Assembly: GCA_035284865.1 (NCBI GenBank)
Contig: JAYKHL010000007.1
Location: 1 to 39,306, forward strand
Direction of reading: 5' to 3'
From: JAYKHL01 sp035284865
GTDB taxonomy: Bacteria; Cyanobacteriota; Sericytochromatia; S15B-MN24; JAQBPE01
Length of the DNA stretch: 39,306 nt
Shown here: piece after piece, positions 23,395-30,999 of the stretch
How positions within the stretch are numbered: position 1 is the stretch's first letter
How the letters are laid out: each line of letters opens with the position of its first letter
The notes under the pieces: generated by a model
The model's input: only the letters and a program-made list of their open reading frames with translations
Database searches by the model: none
What the model was told of the DNA's origin: nothing
Made by a program: the position numbers and the translations under genes

Positions 23395-24654
23395 TCAGAG
23401 CGGCTCGACAGCCATGGTCACGTGAAGCTCACCGCCATTGTCGCCACCTTCTCCGTCGTTCACGGTCAGGTAGAGCGGGCCCTCCTGCCCGGTGACGGTG
23501 AGCCGCTCGCCCACCAGCATCCAGGCCCCGTCATCGCCCACGCGGGCCAGCAGGGCCCCCCACGGCAGATCGGGCAGGAGCAGCTGGCACCTGGCCTGGG
23601 CTGGCGCGCGCGTCGCCAGCCCCCTCGGCCCGGTCTCGGCCTCCGGCCCCACCTGGATGGTGCCCGAGGCCGTCAGGGTGAGGCGCTCGTCCGCCGCCAG
23701 GACGATGTCGGTCTTGAACGGGGCGATGCAGGGCCCCTGCGGGGGCCTGCCAGGCACGATGAAGGACGCCGGCGTGGGCACCGGGCGGGCCCCCCCTGGA
23801 GCCACCGCGGTGGCCGCCACCAGCTCAGGGGAAGCTGGCACCTCCGGCGTGGGCCCGGGCGTCACCAGCGGGGGCGAGGGCAAGGCCGAGGGCTCAACCC
23901 CGTAGGCCGTCGGGGCCAGGCGCGCCACGAGGCGGGCGAACGCCCCACCCGTGCCCTCGGACGCCCCGATGGCCTCCCGGGCCGCAGCCAGCACCGCGGC
24001 CGGCGCGGCGAGCGTCGCGGGGCTCACGGCCGCGGCGGCGGTGGCGACGCCGTCGACGGCCGCCTGGTAGTCCACCGCCCGCAGGCCCGCAAAGCCCCGC
24101 CCCGTGCCCCGCACCTCCGCCATCAGCGCCGTGGTGACGAGCGTGGTCGCAGTCGAGACGCCCACCTGCCCCGATGCGCTCTCGTGCAGCAGCCCCGAGA
24201 GGCGGACGAGCTGGCGCTCGGGCGTACGGGCCAGGGCCAGGACGACGCCGGCCCGGCCGCGCGTCTGCAGCGTGTAGCGGCCGCTGGCGTCCGTCACCGC
24301 CTGCACGCGTGGCACCAGCGGCACGCCGTCGGGCCCGGCCAGCAGCACCACCGTCCGCGCCAGCGGCGCCTGCCCACCCTGCAGCAACGTCCGCCCCGCC
24401 CACCGCAACGACCCAGCGTCCACGCCGACCAGGGCGCCCGCGTCCAGCCCCACGAGGCCATTACCGTCGGGGCCGATCAGCCCCCCGGCATCGACGCCGA
24501 TCAGCGAGGCAGGCCCCGTCACGGCGCCGCGGATCACGGTCAGCGGGAGGCCTGCCCGCGCGCGCTGCTCGCCCCCGGTGCCAGGTGCCAGGGGCACCGT
24601 CACCTGGCAGCCCACCAGCAGCCCCATCGCCAGCACCCACCCGGTCGGACGCAT
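23395..24654 (-). CDS. Lipoprotein with octapeptide repeats and LecA-like C-terminal domain
   Basis: A 419-residue lipoprotein (L-L-V-G-C, Cys 16). Residues 51-84 hold four degenerate copies of an octapeptide L-[IV]-G-x-D-x-G-x. A carboxypeptidase-regulatory-like beta sandwich follows (V-V-L-L-A-G-P-D-G-V-P ... D-A-S-G-R-Y-T), then an Ala-rich helical region and a Pro-rich linker. A C-terminal domain of about 120 residues resembles the PA-IL/LecA galactose-binding lectin fold, with A-S-G-T, L-L-A-R-V-G-D and the Ca-binding-like N-D-G-E-G-G-D-N-G-G-E. It is probably surface-exposed and binds sugar. The gene directly upstream is a paralogue with the same layout. Confidence 0.78.
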   Translation of the reverse strand: MRPTGWVLAMGLLVGCQVTVPLAPGTGGEQRARAGLPLTVIRGAVTGPASLIGVDAGGLIGPDGNGLVGLDAGALVGVDAGSLRWAGRTLLQGGQAPLARTVVLLAGPDGVPLVPRVQAVTDASGRYTLQTRGRAGVVLALARTPERQLVRLSGLLHESASGQVGVSTATTLVTTALMAEVRGTGRGFAGLRAVDYQAAVDGVATAAAAVSPATLAAPAAVLAAAREAIGASEGTGGAFARLVARLAPTAYGVEPSALPSPPLVTPGPTPEVPASPELVAATAVAPGGARPVPTPASFIVPGRPPQGPCIAPFKTDIVLAADERLTLTASGTIQVGPEAETGPRGLATRAPAQARCQLLLPDLPWGALLARVGDDGAWMLVGERLTVTGQEGPLYLTVNDGEGGDNGGELHVTMAVEPL

Positions 24655-24731
24655 CGGTCATCCCTCCCAGCGTCGCATACCCCGCCGCCTGGCGGCCTAC
24701 GCGGCCATCAGCGCCCGCAAGCGGCGCGACA

Positions 24732-26099
24732 TCAGCGGGTGATGGTCACGGTGACGGTGACGAAGGAGTTTCCGTTGTCGCTGGTGTCGCTGTCGTTCAT
24801 CTTGAACGACAGGCGACCGCTCAGCCCCTTCAGGGCGCTCAGGCCCTCGCCCACGAGTCGGGCCCCCTGGTTGGTGCGCATCACGAGCGCGCCAAGACGC
24901 TCCCCGTCGAGGGGCCCCTGGCAACCCATCCAGGGGTTGGACAGCAGGCGCTGAGGGTCCCCCGCCGGACCAAACTCGACCTTGGTGGCGTTCCAGCGCC
25001 AGGTGCCCGTCGCCACGATGTCCACGAGGTCGCTCTTGACCAGGTCCAACCCCGAGTCGGCCCAGGCCTCGCACGAGGGCATGGTGGCGTTCACCTGGAA
25101 GACCCGCTGCAGGGGCGGGGGGGGCGGCACCGGCGTGGGCGTCGGATCCGGTGCGGGTGTCTGGGCCTCCGTCGGCGCGGACGCCACCGGGCCCGGCGAG
25201 GGCTCTGCCACCGGGCTCGGAGAGGCCCAGGGCTCCGGGCCGAGGCTCCCCGTCGGCGCGGGCGTCGCCGTGGGCTCGGGTTGCTCCACCAGCGCTGCTC
25301 CCGGCCCACCGTTCGGTGCCTGTGGCGGGGCGCCCTCGGCGGGCGCCGCGGCGGGCTCCGGGTCGTACACCGCCGTCGTGAGGGCCGCTTTCAGGCGCTC
25401 GAAGCCCGCTCGCAGCGCCTCGTTCTCGGCCACGGCGGCGCGGTAGACCGCGGCGAGCGCGGTCGCATCCGTCAGCTGCTCCACCGGGACACTGGCAACC
25501 CGCACGGCAACAGCCTCCACGGCGGCCGCGTAGTCGCGGTCTCCCAGCGCGGAGAAGTTCTTGCGCCCGTCGCGGGCCTCGGCCATCAGCGCCGCCGTGA
25601 CGGCCGTGCTGGCCGGCGAGATCGCCACGTCTCCTGCCGGCGGGGCGGCCCCGGGAATGGCCGACAGGCGGACGGCGGCGCCAGCGGGCCCACGCGCCAG
25701 CGCCACCAGCACGCCTCCACGCGTCCGCGCCCTGACCGTGAAGCGTCCCTGGGCATCGGTGATCGCCGTGACCAGCGGCTGCACCGGCACGCCGTCCGGA
25801 CCGGCGAGCACCACCGCCGCGCCGCCGAGGGGCACCATCCCCGCCTGCGAGAGGCGGAGCCGCGCCCCGGGCAGCAGCGTGCCGGCGTCCACCCCGATGA
25901 GCGTGCCCGCGTCGACGCCGATCAGGGTGCCCGCGTCCACCCCGATGAGGCCAGGCGGAGCGTTGACAACCCCTTTGATGGCCCGCGCCGACAGGCCGAG
26001 CGCGCCCCGGCGCTCCCCGGGGGTGTCGGCCACCTGCGGCGGCGCAGCCTGACAAGCCACGCCCAGCAGCGCGACCACCGACAGCAGCAAGTTACGCAA
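24732..26099 (-). CDS. Lipoprotein with octapeptide repeats and LecA-like C-terminal domain (paralogue)
   Basis: A 455-residue lipoprotein (L-G-V-A-C, Cys 16). Residues 51-76 hold three near-perfect octapeptides (L-I-G-V-D-A-G-T), starting at the same residue number as in the neighbouring paralogue. A regulatory-like beta sandwich, a helical region, a long Pro/Ala/Glu linker and a C-terminal LecA-like domain follow, the last with A-T-G-T-W-R-W and N-D-S-D-T-S-D-N-G-N. The start is TTG with GAGG eight bases upstream; no better codon fits the signal peptide. A 14-bp palindrome lies 14 bp further upstream. The 77-bp gap to the paralogue suggests tandem duplication and co-transcription. Confidence 0.78.
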   Translation of the reverse strand: MRNLLLSVVALLGVACQAAPPQVADTPGERRGALGLSARAIKGVVNAPPGLIGVDAGTLIGVDAGTLIGVDAGTLLPGARLRLSQAGMVPLGGAAVVLAGPDGVPVQPLVTAITDAQGRFTVRARTRGGVLVALARGPAGAAVRLSAIPGAAPPAGDVAISPASTAVTAALMAEARDGRKNFSALGDRDYAAAVEAVAVRVASVPVEQLTDATALAAVYRAAVAENEALRAGFERLKAALTTAVYDPEPAAAPAEGAPPQAPNGGPGAALVEQPEPTATPAPTGSLGPEPWASPSPVAEPSPGPVASAPTEAQTPAPDPTPTPVPPPPPLQRVFQVNATMPSCEAWADSGLDLVKSDLVDIVATGTWRWNATKVEFGPAGDPQRLLSNPWMGCQGPLDGERLGALVMRTNQGARLVGEGLSALKGLSGRLSFKMNDSDTSDNGNSFVTVTVTITR

Positions 26100-26113
26100 G
26101 GGAAGATCCTCGC

Positions 26114-26127
26114 GGGGTATATACCCC
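26114..26127. promoter_or_regulatory. Perfect 14-bp palindrome GGGGTATATACCCC
   Basis: The palindrome lies in the 64-bp gap between the divergent LecA-like lipoprotein (start 26099) and the cytochrome c gene (start 26164). The TATATA centre can serve as a -10 box in either direction, so it may be a shared divergent operator/promoter. No clear -35 is visible on either side. Confidence 0.4.
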
Positions 26128-26163
26128 AAGGTCCCACGCCTGATTCCCCCCAAGAGGTGCCCC

Positions 26164-26556
26164 GTGTCCCGCACTCGACCTTCCAAGCCCTGGCCCCAGG
26201 CCGCCCTGCTCGGCCTCGCCCTCGGCACCGTCGTCGCCTGCGCGGGCAGCCCGACGCCGGCCCAGGGGCCTGCCAGCGCCCCCGCCGCCGGTGGGACAGG
26301 GGTGTCCTTCCGGGTCCAGGTCGCCCCGGTCCTCAAGGCCAGCTGCGCGGGCTGCCACGCGCCTGGTGGCTCCGCCCGTCCCACCTTCCTCGGCGCCGAT
26401 GGCGCGCCCGTTCACGCGGCCACCGCGGCCAACGCGGGACGCATCGTGACCTCGGTGGAGTCCGGCCGGATGCCGAAGGGAAGCACGCCGAAGCTCACGG
26501 CCGCCCAGGTCGCCGACCTGAAGGCCTGGCAAGCGGCCGGCACCCCGGACAACTAG
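26164..26556 (+). CDS. Mono-heme c-type cytochrome lipoprotein
   Basis: A 130-residue exported protein with lipobox V-V-A-C (Cys 26), a Pro/Ala linker and one heme c site C61-A-G-C64-H65. M103 in G-R-M-P-K-G is the likely sixth heme ligand. The domain is short and resembles the planctomycete-type cytochrome c domain (V-A-P-V-L-K-A-S-C-A-G-C-H ... L-T-A-A-Q-V-A-D-L-K-A-W). It should be an electron carrier held to the membrane by lipid. The start is GTG with GAGG upstream; it is transcribed away from the LecA-like lipoprotein pair. Confidence 0.88.
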   Translation: MSRTRPSKPWPQAALLGLALGTVVACAGSPTPAQGPASAPAAGGTGVSFRVQVAPVLKASCAGCHAPGGSARPTFLGADGAPVHAATAANAGRIVTSVESGRMPKGSTPKLTAAQVADLKAWQAAGTPDN

Positions 26557-26623
26557 CCTCAGCCTCGCGGGTTCCGTTCCACCCGACGCGCCCCTGCCGC
26601 GCGCGGGCCGCGCCCGGAGGGCC

Positions 26624-28009
26624 TCAGGCCGGGGCTGCCGCGGGCAGGCCCAGCTCGTGTCGAAGCGCCTGCTCCAGCGACGGGCACAGGAAGGTGAAGC
26701 CCGAGGCCGTGAGGGCGCCGGGCTGCACCCGCGCGCCGCCGAGCAGCAGGGCCTCCCCCATCTCGCCGAACAGCGTGCGCACGGCGAGCCCCGGCAAGGG
26801 AAGCACCGCCGGCCGCCCCAGCACGTGTCCCAGCACGCGGCCGAACTCGGTGCTGGTGACCGGGGCCGGGGCCGTCCCGTTCACGGGCCCGCGCAGGGCC
26901 GGCGTGAAGAGGGCGTGGTGGATGGCCCCCACGAGGTCATCCAGGGCGATCCAGCTCATCACCTGCCGGCCGCTGCCCACGGGCCCCCCGAGCCCTAGCT
27001 GGAAGGGCGGCAGCATCTGGGCCAGGGCCCCACCGCGCGGCGACAGCACGATGCCGGTCCGCAGCCACACGACACGGATCCCCGCGTCCTGCGCCGGGGC
27101 GGCCGCGGCTTCCCAGGCGCGGGTGACGTCCGCCAGGAAGCCCCTGCCAGGCTCAGCCGTCTCGTCGAGGGGCTCGTTGCCCCGGTCGCCGTAAAAGCCG
27201 ATGGCCGAGGCGGAGATGAGCACCTCGGGCTTGCGCGCCAGCCCGGCCAGCGCCGCTGACAGCACCCGGGTGCCCTCCGTGCGGCTGCGCAGGATGCGCG
27301 CCTTGCGCTCGGCCGTCCAGCGCCCCTCCGCGATGCCCTCGCCCGCCAGGTGCACCACGGCGTCGAAGCCTTCGAGGGCCTGGGGGTCGAGCACCCCGCG
27401 CTCGGGATCCCACTGAACCTCACCGGGGCCTGCGGGCCGCCGCACCAGCCGCACGACCTCGTGGCCACCGCCCTGCAGGAACGCGACCAGCGCGCGGCCG
27501 ATCAGCCCGGAGGCGCCCGAGACCAGGATGCGGCGGGGCCCCGCCGCCGCATGCCGCTCGTGGCGCGCCAGGTCGGCCAGGGTGCGCGCGTGCCGGAACT
27601 CGAACATGCGGGTCACCATCGCAGCCAGCATCGGTCCCGCGACCAGCGCCCCCAACGGGCCCAGCGGTGCGTCGTAGTCGACCTCGTCCACCAGAAGGCT
27701 TTCCCGCTCCCCGAGGGGCTCGAACCGATGCACGTGCCGCCACGCCGCGAAGGGCCCCTGGTCCTGGACGTCCGCAAACATGCGGCCCGCCTCGTGCGCG
27801 TCGTGGCGGGCCACCCATGGCAGCCCCACGGGCCCCTTGCGCACGACGAAGCGGGTTTCGGCTCCCACCTCGAGCCCACCGCGGCGACGCACCTCGCGGA
27901 TGTCCTCCCAGGGGGGCGCCAGGCGCTCGAAGGCCCCGGGCGCCGCGTGCCACGCATACAGCCGGTCGGCTGAGACGGGCACCCGGGAGGCGCGTCGGTA
28001 GTGCGTCAT
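26624..28009 (-). CDS. SRPBCC-TIGR01777 epimerase fusion protein
   Basis: A 461-residue two-domain protein. Residues 1-150 form an SRPBCC (START-like) ligand-binding domain. Residues 161-455 form an NAD(P)-binding TIGR01777 epimerase-like Rossmann domain with the G165-x2-G-x2-G171 loop and the S-A-S-A-I-G-F-Y-G-D-R-G motif typical of that group. The substrate of this family is not established. The gene starts 16 bp after the folE stop and is surely in the same transcript. Genes of this type recur in LitR/CarH-linked clusters with photolyase and folE in other bacteria (recalled, not checked here). Confidence 0.9.
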   Translation of the reverse strand: MTHYRRASRVPVSADRLYAWHAAPGAFERLAPPWEDIREVRRRGGLEVGAETRFVVRKGPVGLPWVARHDAHEAGRMFADVQDQGPFAAWRHVHRFEPLGERESLLVDEVDYDAPLGPLGALVAGPMLAAMVTRMFEFRHARTLADLARHERHAAAGPRRILVSGASGLIGRALVAFLQGGGHEVVRLVRRPAGPGEVQWDPERGVLDPQALEGFDAVVHLAGEGIAEGRWTAERKARILRSRTEGTRVLSAALAGLARKPEVLISASAIGFYGDRGNEPLDETAEPGRGFLADVTRAWEAAAAPAQDAGIRVVWLRTGIVLSPRGGALAQMLPPFQLGLGGPVGSGRQVMSWIALDDLVGAIHHALFTPALRGPVNGTAPAPVTSTEFGRVLGHVLGRPAVLPLPGLAVRTLFGEMGEALLLGGARVQPGALTASGFTFLCPSLEQALRHELGLPAAAPA

Positions 28010-28025
28010 GGCGCCGGACCGAGCC

Positions 28026-28649
28026 TCAGCCCTTCACGAGCTGAAGGAACTCCCGCCGGGCCTCCGGCGCGGCGAGGTCGCCCTCGTAGGCCGAGGTCAC
28101 CATCTGGGCACCGTCCTTCCGAACGCCGCGGCAGCGCATGCAGCCGTGCGCGGCCTCCACCATCACGGCAGCGCCTCGGGGCGCCAGGTGCTCCATCAGG
28201 GCCGCCACGACCTGCCGGGTCAGCCGTTCCTGGATCTGGGCCCGGCGGGCGAAGCAGTCGACCAGGCGCGCCAGCTTGGAGAGTCCCACCACCCGATCGC
28301 CAGGCAGGTAGGCCACGTGGGCCTTGCCCTCGAAGGGCTGCAGGTGGTGCTCGCACGTCGAGTGGAAGGGGATGTCCTTCAGCAGCACCATCTCTTCGTA
28401 GCCCTCGACCTCCGCGAAGGTCGTCGCCAGGATTTCCGCGGGGTCCTGCTTGTAGCCTGCGAACTGTTCCCCATAGGCCCGCAACACCCGATCTGGCGTG
28501 TCCCGCAGGCCCTCCCGGTCAGGATCCTCGCCCACGTAGGCCAGGAGGGTGCGGAGGGCCTGCGCGGCGGCCTCCTCGCTGACGGGTTGCTGGGCCAGGG
28601 CGCCCTCGAGGATCCAAACGGGCTCCGAGCGTAGTGGCTTCACGGTCAT
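28026..28649 (-). CDS. folE: GTP cyclohydrolase I
   Basis: A 207-residue type IA GTP cyclohydrolase, converting GTP to 7,8-dihydroneopterin triphosphate, first step of folate and pterin synthesis. Zinc ligands are C99 and H102 (S-T-C-E-H-H) and C170 (G-C-M-R-C-R-G-V), and the G-L-S-K-L-A-R motif is intact. AAAGGA lies seven bases before the ATG. It is divergent from the CarH-type regulator and shares its operator, so it is probably light-induced. A pterin such as methenyltetrahydrofolate is a common photolyase antenna, which would explain the link; many genomes keep a second, constitutive folE elsewhere. Confidence 0.95.
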   Translation of the reverse strand: MTVKPLRSEPVWILEGALAQQPVSEEAAAQALRTLLAYVGEDPDREGLRDTPDRVLRAYGEQFAGYKQDPAEILATTFAEVEGYEEMVLLKDIPFHSTCEHHLQPFEGKAHVAYLPGDRVVGLSKLARLVDCFARRAQIQERLTRQVVAALMEHLAPRGAAVMVEAAHGCMRCRGVRKDGAQMVTSAYEGDLAAPEARREFLQLVKG

Positions 28650-28683
28650 CACGACGTCCTTTCGGGCCCGACGGCCTGGTGTC

Positions 28684-28712
28684 AGTCTAGCCCGGGTGGT
28701 CAGGCTTGTCAA
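28684..28712 (-). promoter_or_regulatory. folE promoter
   Basis: On the minus strand TTGACA (28707-28712), 17 bp, TAGACT (28684-28689), with a start site expected near 28677 and a leader of about 28 bases to the folE ATG. The -35 box lies within the left arm of the inverted repeat at 28706-28740. A TGTACA is centred 16 bp upstream of the centre of the -35 box. Confidence 0.7.
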
Positions 28713-28740
28713 ACTTTTGACCTGTACAAAAGTTTGACAA
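28706..28740. promoter_or_regulatory. 14-bp inverted repeat operator between folE and carH
   Basis: The arms TTGTCAAACTTTTG (28706-28719) and its exact reverse complement (28727-28740) flank a 7-bp spacer that contains most of a central TGTACA (28723-28728). Each arm contains one outward-facing TTGACA -35 box. On the minus strand TTGTCAA and TTGTACA start exactly 11 bp apart, matching the 11-bp head-to-tail site spacing I recall for CarH. A regulator here would block or expose both promoters at once. Confidence 0.75.
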
Positions 28741-28762
28741 TGCAGCTGTCTCTGCGTATTTT
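28734..28762 (+). promoter_or_regulatory. carH promoter
   Basis: TTGACA (28734-28739), 17 bp, TATTTT (28757-28762). The start site is expected near 28769, about 19 bases before the GTG at 28788. The -35 box lies in the right arm of the inverted repeat, so the regulator would repress its own gene when bound. Confidence 0.7.
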
Positions 28763-28787
28763 GATTCATTATGAGGCACGGACCGCG

Positions 28788-29714
28788 GTGACGGACAGCG
28801 ACGTACCGATCTACACCATCAAGACGGTGGTGGGGTTGACGGGGCTCCCAGCCGAGACCATCCGCGCGTGGGAGCGTCGGTACAACGCCATCTCGCCCCA
28901 CCGGAGCGGGGGAGGCCACCGGATGTACCGGGCGGCGGACGTCGACCGGCTGCTGAAGCTGCGCCGCGCCGTCGGCGCCGGCCACGCCATCGGGCGCGTC
29001 GCGAACCTTGATGACGCGGACCTCAGCGAGCTGTTGGCAGCGGCGGCGCGGGTCGAACCCCCGCCGCCAGCTGCCCCGGCCGCCCCGGCCGATCCCACCG
29101 TGGCCGAGCGCGTGCTCGCCGCCCTGCAGCGCTACGACCATGTCACGGCAGCCCGCGAGCTGGAGCGGGCCGCCGCCCTGCTGCCTGCCAGCGGGCTGGT
29201 CGCCGAGGTCGTGCTGCCCCTGCTCGAGCACATCGGGGTGGGCTGGGAGCAAGGGCGGATCAACATCGCCCAGGAGCACATCGCGAGCAACCTGCTCCGG
29301 GGCGTGCTCTCCACCCTCATGCGCCTGACCGAGCAGCGACCGGACGCCCCCCTGGCCGTGCTGGCGACGCCCCCGGGGGACCTTCACGAGCTCGGGCTGC
29401 TGTGCGTGGGCCTGGTGCTGGCGGGGCGGGGCGTGCGGGTGACCTACCTCGGGGCCCAGGTGCCGGCCAGCGAGCTCGTGGAGGTGGCCACCACCCTGGA
29501 GGCCCGCATTGTGGGGCTGAGCCTGGGCATCGTCAGCGATCCCGCGCTGGTGCTGGGCGAGCTCGACCACCTGGCGGCCCACCTGCCCGGCCCGACCCGG
29601 GTCTGGCTGGGGGGCCGCGGCGTCGCAGCCATCGCCGTCGAGCGGCTGCCGTCGCGCTGCCGGGTGTTCAGGCGGCTGAGCGACATGGAGGCCGAGGTCG
29701 ACGGCGGGCTATAG
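28788..29714 (+). CDS. carH: CarH/LitR-type B12-dependent light-sensing MerR-family repressor
   Basis: A 308-residue regulator. The N-terminal MerR helix-turn-helix covers about residues 7-75, with a Pro/Ala linker at 90-105. A four-helix cobalamin-capping domain carries W153-x9-E163-H164, the WX9EH signature of CarH. The C-terminal B12-binding Rossmann domain carries D198-L-H200-x2-G203, with H200 as cobalt ligand. In known CarH proteins, adenosylcobalamin-bound tetramers repress in the dark and light breaks the Co-C bond and the tetramer. GTG 28788 (GAGG upstream) is preferred to TTG/ATG at 28734/28740, because the promoter covers those. The tail overlaps the convergent oxidoreductase by 6 bp. 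Confidence 0.92.
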   Translation: MTDSDVPIYTIKTVVGLTGLPAETIRAWERRYNAISPHRSGGGHRMYRAADVDRLLKLRRAVGAGHAIGRVANLDDADLSELLAAAARVEPPPPAAPAAPADPTVAERVLAALQRYDHVTAARELERAAALLPASGLVAEVVLPLLEHIGVGWEQGRINIAQEHIASNLLRGVLSTLMRLTEQRPDAPLAVLATPPGDLHELGLLCVGLVLAGRGVRVTYLGAQVPASELVEVATTLEARIVGLSLGIVSDPALVLGELDHLAAHLPGPTRVWLGGRGVAAIAVERLPSRCRVFRRLSDMEAEVDGGL

Positions 29715-30944
29715 GCGAGGCGCTCCCAGCGCCTCCGCCGCGGCAAGCCCGGCCGCGACGGCGCCCTCGATGCTCGACTGCCGCGTCGCCTCGCTCGCCA
29801 CCACAACGCCGGCCGGGTGACGGACGGCCAGCCGGGCACTGCCCGGGGCCTGGCCGTACTGCCCGAACGGGACGGCGACAGCCTCCAGGAACCGCCACCC
29901 GGCAGCCGCGGGGAACCACCCCGCGACGATGCGCTGGGCCTCGTCAGGCTCGAGCACGGGGCCCTGGCCCTCGACGGGGAGCACCTGGATCGCCACCTGG
30001 TGCTCCCCCGGCGGGGCATAGCCGGGCGCAACGCGGGAGGGCACCGCGACGATGCCCACCGGGGAGGTGGGGTCCGGGGCCAGCGCGATCAGGCGCCGGT
30101 CGAAGGGGGGCCGGGTGGCCGCGAAGTAAAGCGTCAGGGCGGCCTTGCCCTGCACGACCGGCGCCTCGTCGAGCAGCCTGGCAACCTCCGGCGGCGACGC
30201 CGCCAGCACCACGTGAGCAGCCTCCAGCCGCTCTCCGCTTGCCAGCACCACGCCCGTGACGTGCCCCTCCGTGCGTTGCAGGGCTGCCACGGGAGCCCCG
30301 AGGCGCAAGGAGCCGGCCGGGAGCCGTGCGGCAAGCTGGTCCGGAAGGGCCTGCATGCCAGCCGCCGGCACCGCTGCCCGCCCCTGCAGCAGCATCCGCC
30401 AGTAGAACCGGAAGACGCTGGCATCCACATCGAGCGTCCGATCCAGCCAGATCCCTGCGAAGAAGGGACGCAGGAAGCGCGCCACGAGGCGCTCCGTGCA
30501 GCCAAGCCGCCGCAGGTAGGCCGCCGTGCGCTCCCCGGGCTCCCCCCACCCCATCAACGCCTCGGCGCTGAGGCGGGCGATCGCGACCGCATCGGTGGGG
30601 CCAACCAGGCCGGCGGCCAGGCTGCTCGGGACGTCGCCAGGGTGCAAGAAGGGGTTGGCAAACGGGCGCCAGCCCGCTTCGGTCCGCACCAGGGCCCCCG
30701 CATCGAAGGGCTGCAGCGCCAGCTCGGGCAGCGAGAGCACCCGCCCCACCGTGGGGTAGGCCGAGAACAGCACCTGGAACCCCCGGTCGATGAGGTGACC
30801 GCTCGGGTGGCGCACCGACCCCACGCGTCCCCCGGGGCGACCGGCGGCCTCCAGCACGCAGGGCTGCCACCCGGCCGCGTGCAGCCGCGTCGCGCAGGCC
30901 AGGCCTGCCATCCCAGCTCCCACGACGATCACGCTCCGGTCCAC
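29709..30944 (-). CDS. FAD-dependent amine-oxidase/phytoene-desaturase-like oxidoreductase
   Basis: A 411-residue flavoprotein with an N-terminal dinucleotide-binding G9-x-G11-x2-G14 and a following G-R-P-G-G-R-V segment. A C-terminal V-V-A-S-E-A-T-R-Q-S-S-I-E-G-A FAD-contact region is present. This is the flavin monooxygenase/amine oxidase fold shared by carotene desaturases, protoporphyrinogen oxidase and amine oxidases; the substrate is unknown. Start GTG 30944 is chosen because AAGGAG lies seven bases upstream. It is 55 bp behind the photolyase on the same strand, so it should be co-expressed with it under the photolyase promoter. Confidence 0.87.
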   Translation of the reverse strand: MDRSVIVVGAGMAGLACATRLHAAGWQPCVLEAAGRPGGRVGSVRHPSGHLIDRGFQVLFSAYPTVGRVLSLPELALQPFDAGALVRTEAGWRPFANPFLHPGDVPSSLAAGLVGPTDAVAIARLSAEALMGWGEPGERTAAYLRRLGCTERLVARFLRPFFAGIWLDRTLDVDASVFRFYWRMLLQGRAAVPAAGMQALPDQLAARLPAGSLRLGAPVAALQRTEGHVTGVVLASGERLEAAHVVLAASPPEVARLLDEAPVVQGKAALTLYFAATRPPFDRRLIALAPDPTSPVGIVAVPSRVAPGYAPPGEHQVAIQVLPVEGQGPVLEPDEAQRIVAGWFPAAAGWRFLEAVAVPFGQYGQAPGSARLAVRHPAGVVVASEATRQSSIEGAVAAGLAAAEALGAPRL

Positions 30945-30999
30945 GCAGTCGCTCCTTCCAGCGCCCGCCCGGGCGCGCGCCCATGATGCGCCGGCCGGC

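Noticed and set aside
24174..27194. A 1006-codon open frame on the plus strand opposite the two LecA-like lipoproteins
   Set aside because: It is a shadow frame produced by high GC content. It is rich in R, A, G, P and H without domains, whereas the minus strand encodes two proteins with signal peptides, repeats and recognisable folds.
28734..28787. Longer CarH N-terminus starting at TTG 28734 or ATG 28740
   Set aside because: These bases form the -35 to -10 region of the gene's own promoter, and the extra 16-18 residues lie before the MerR fold. GTG 28788 fits better.
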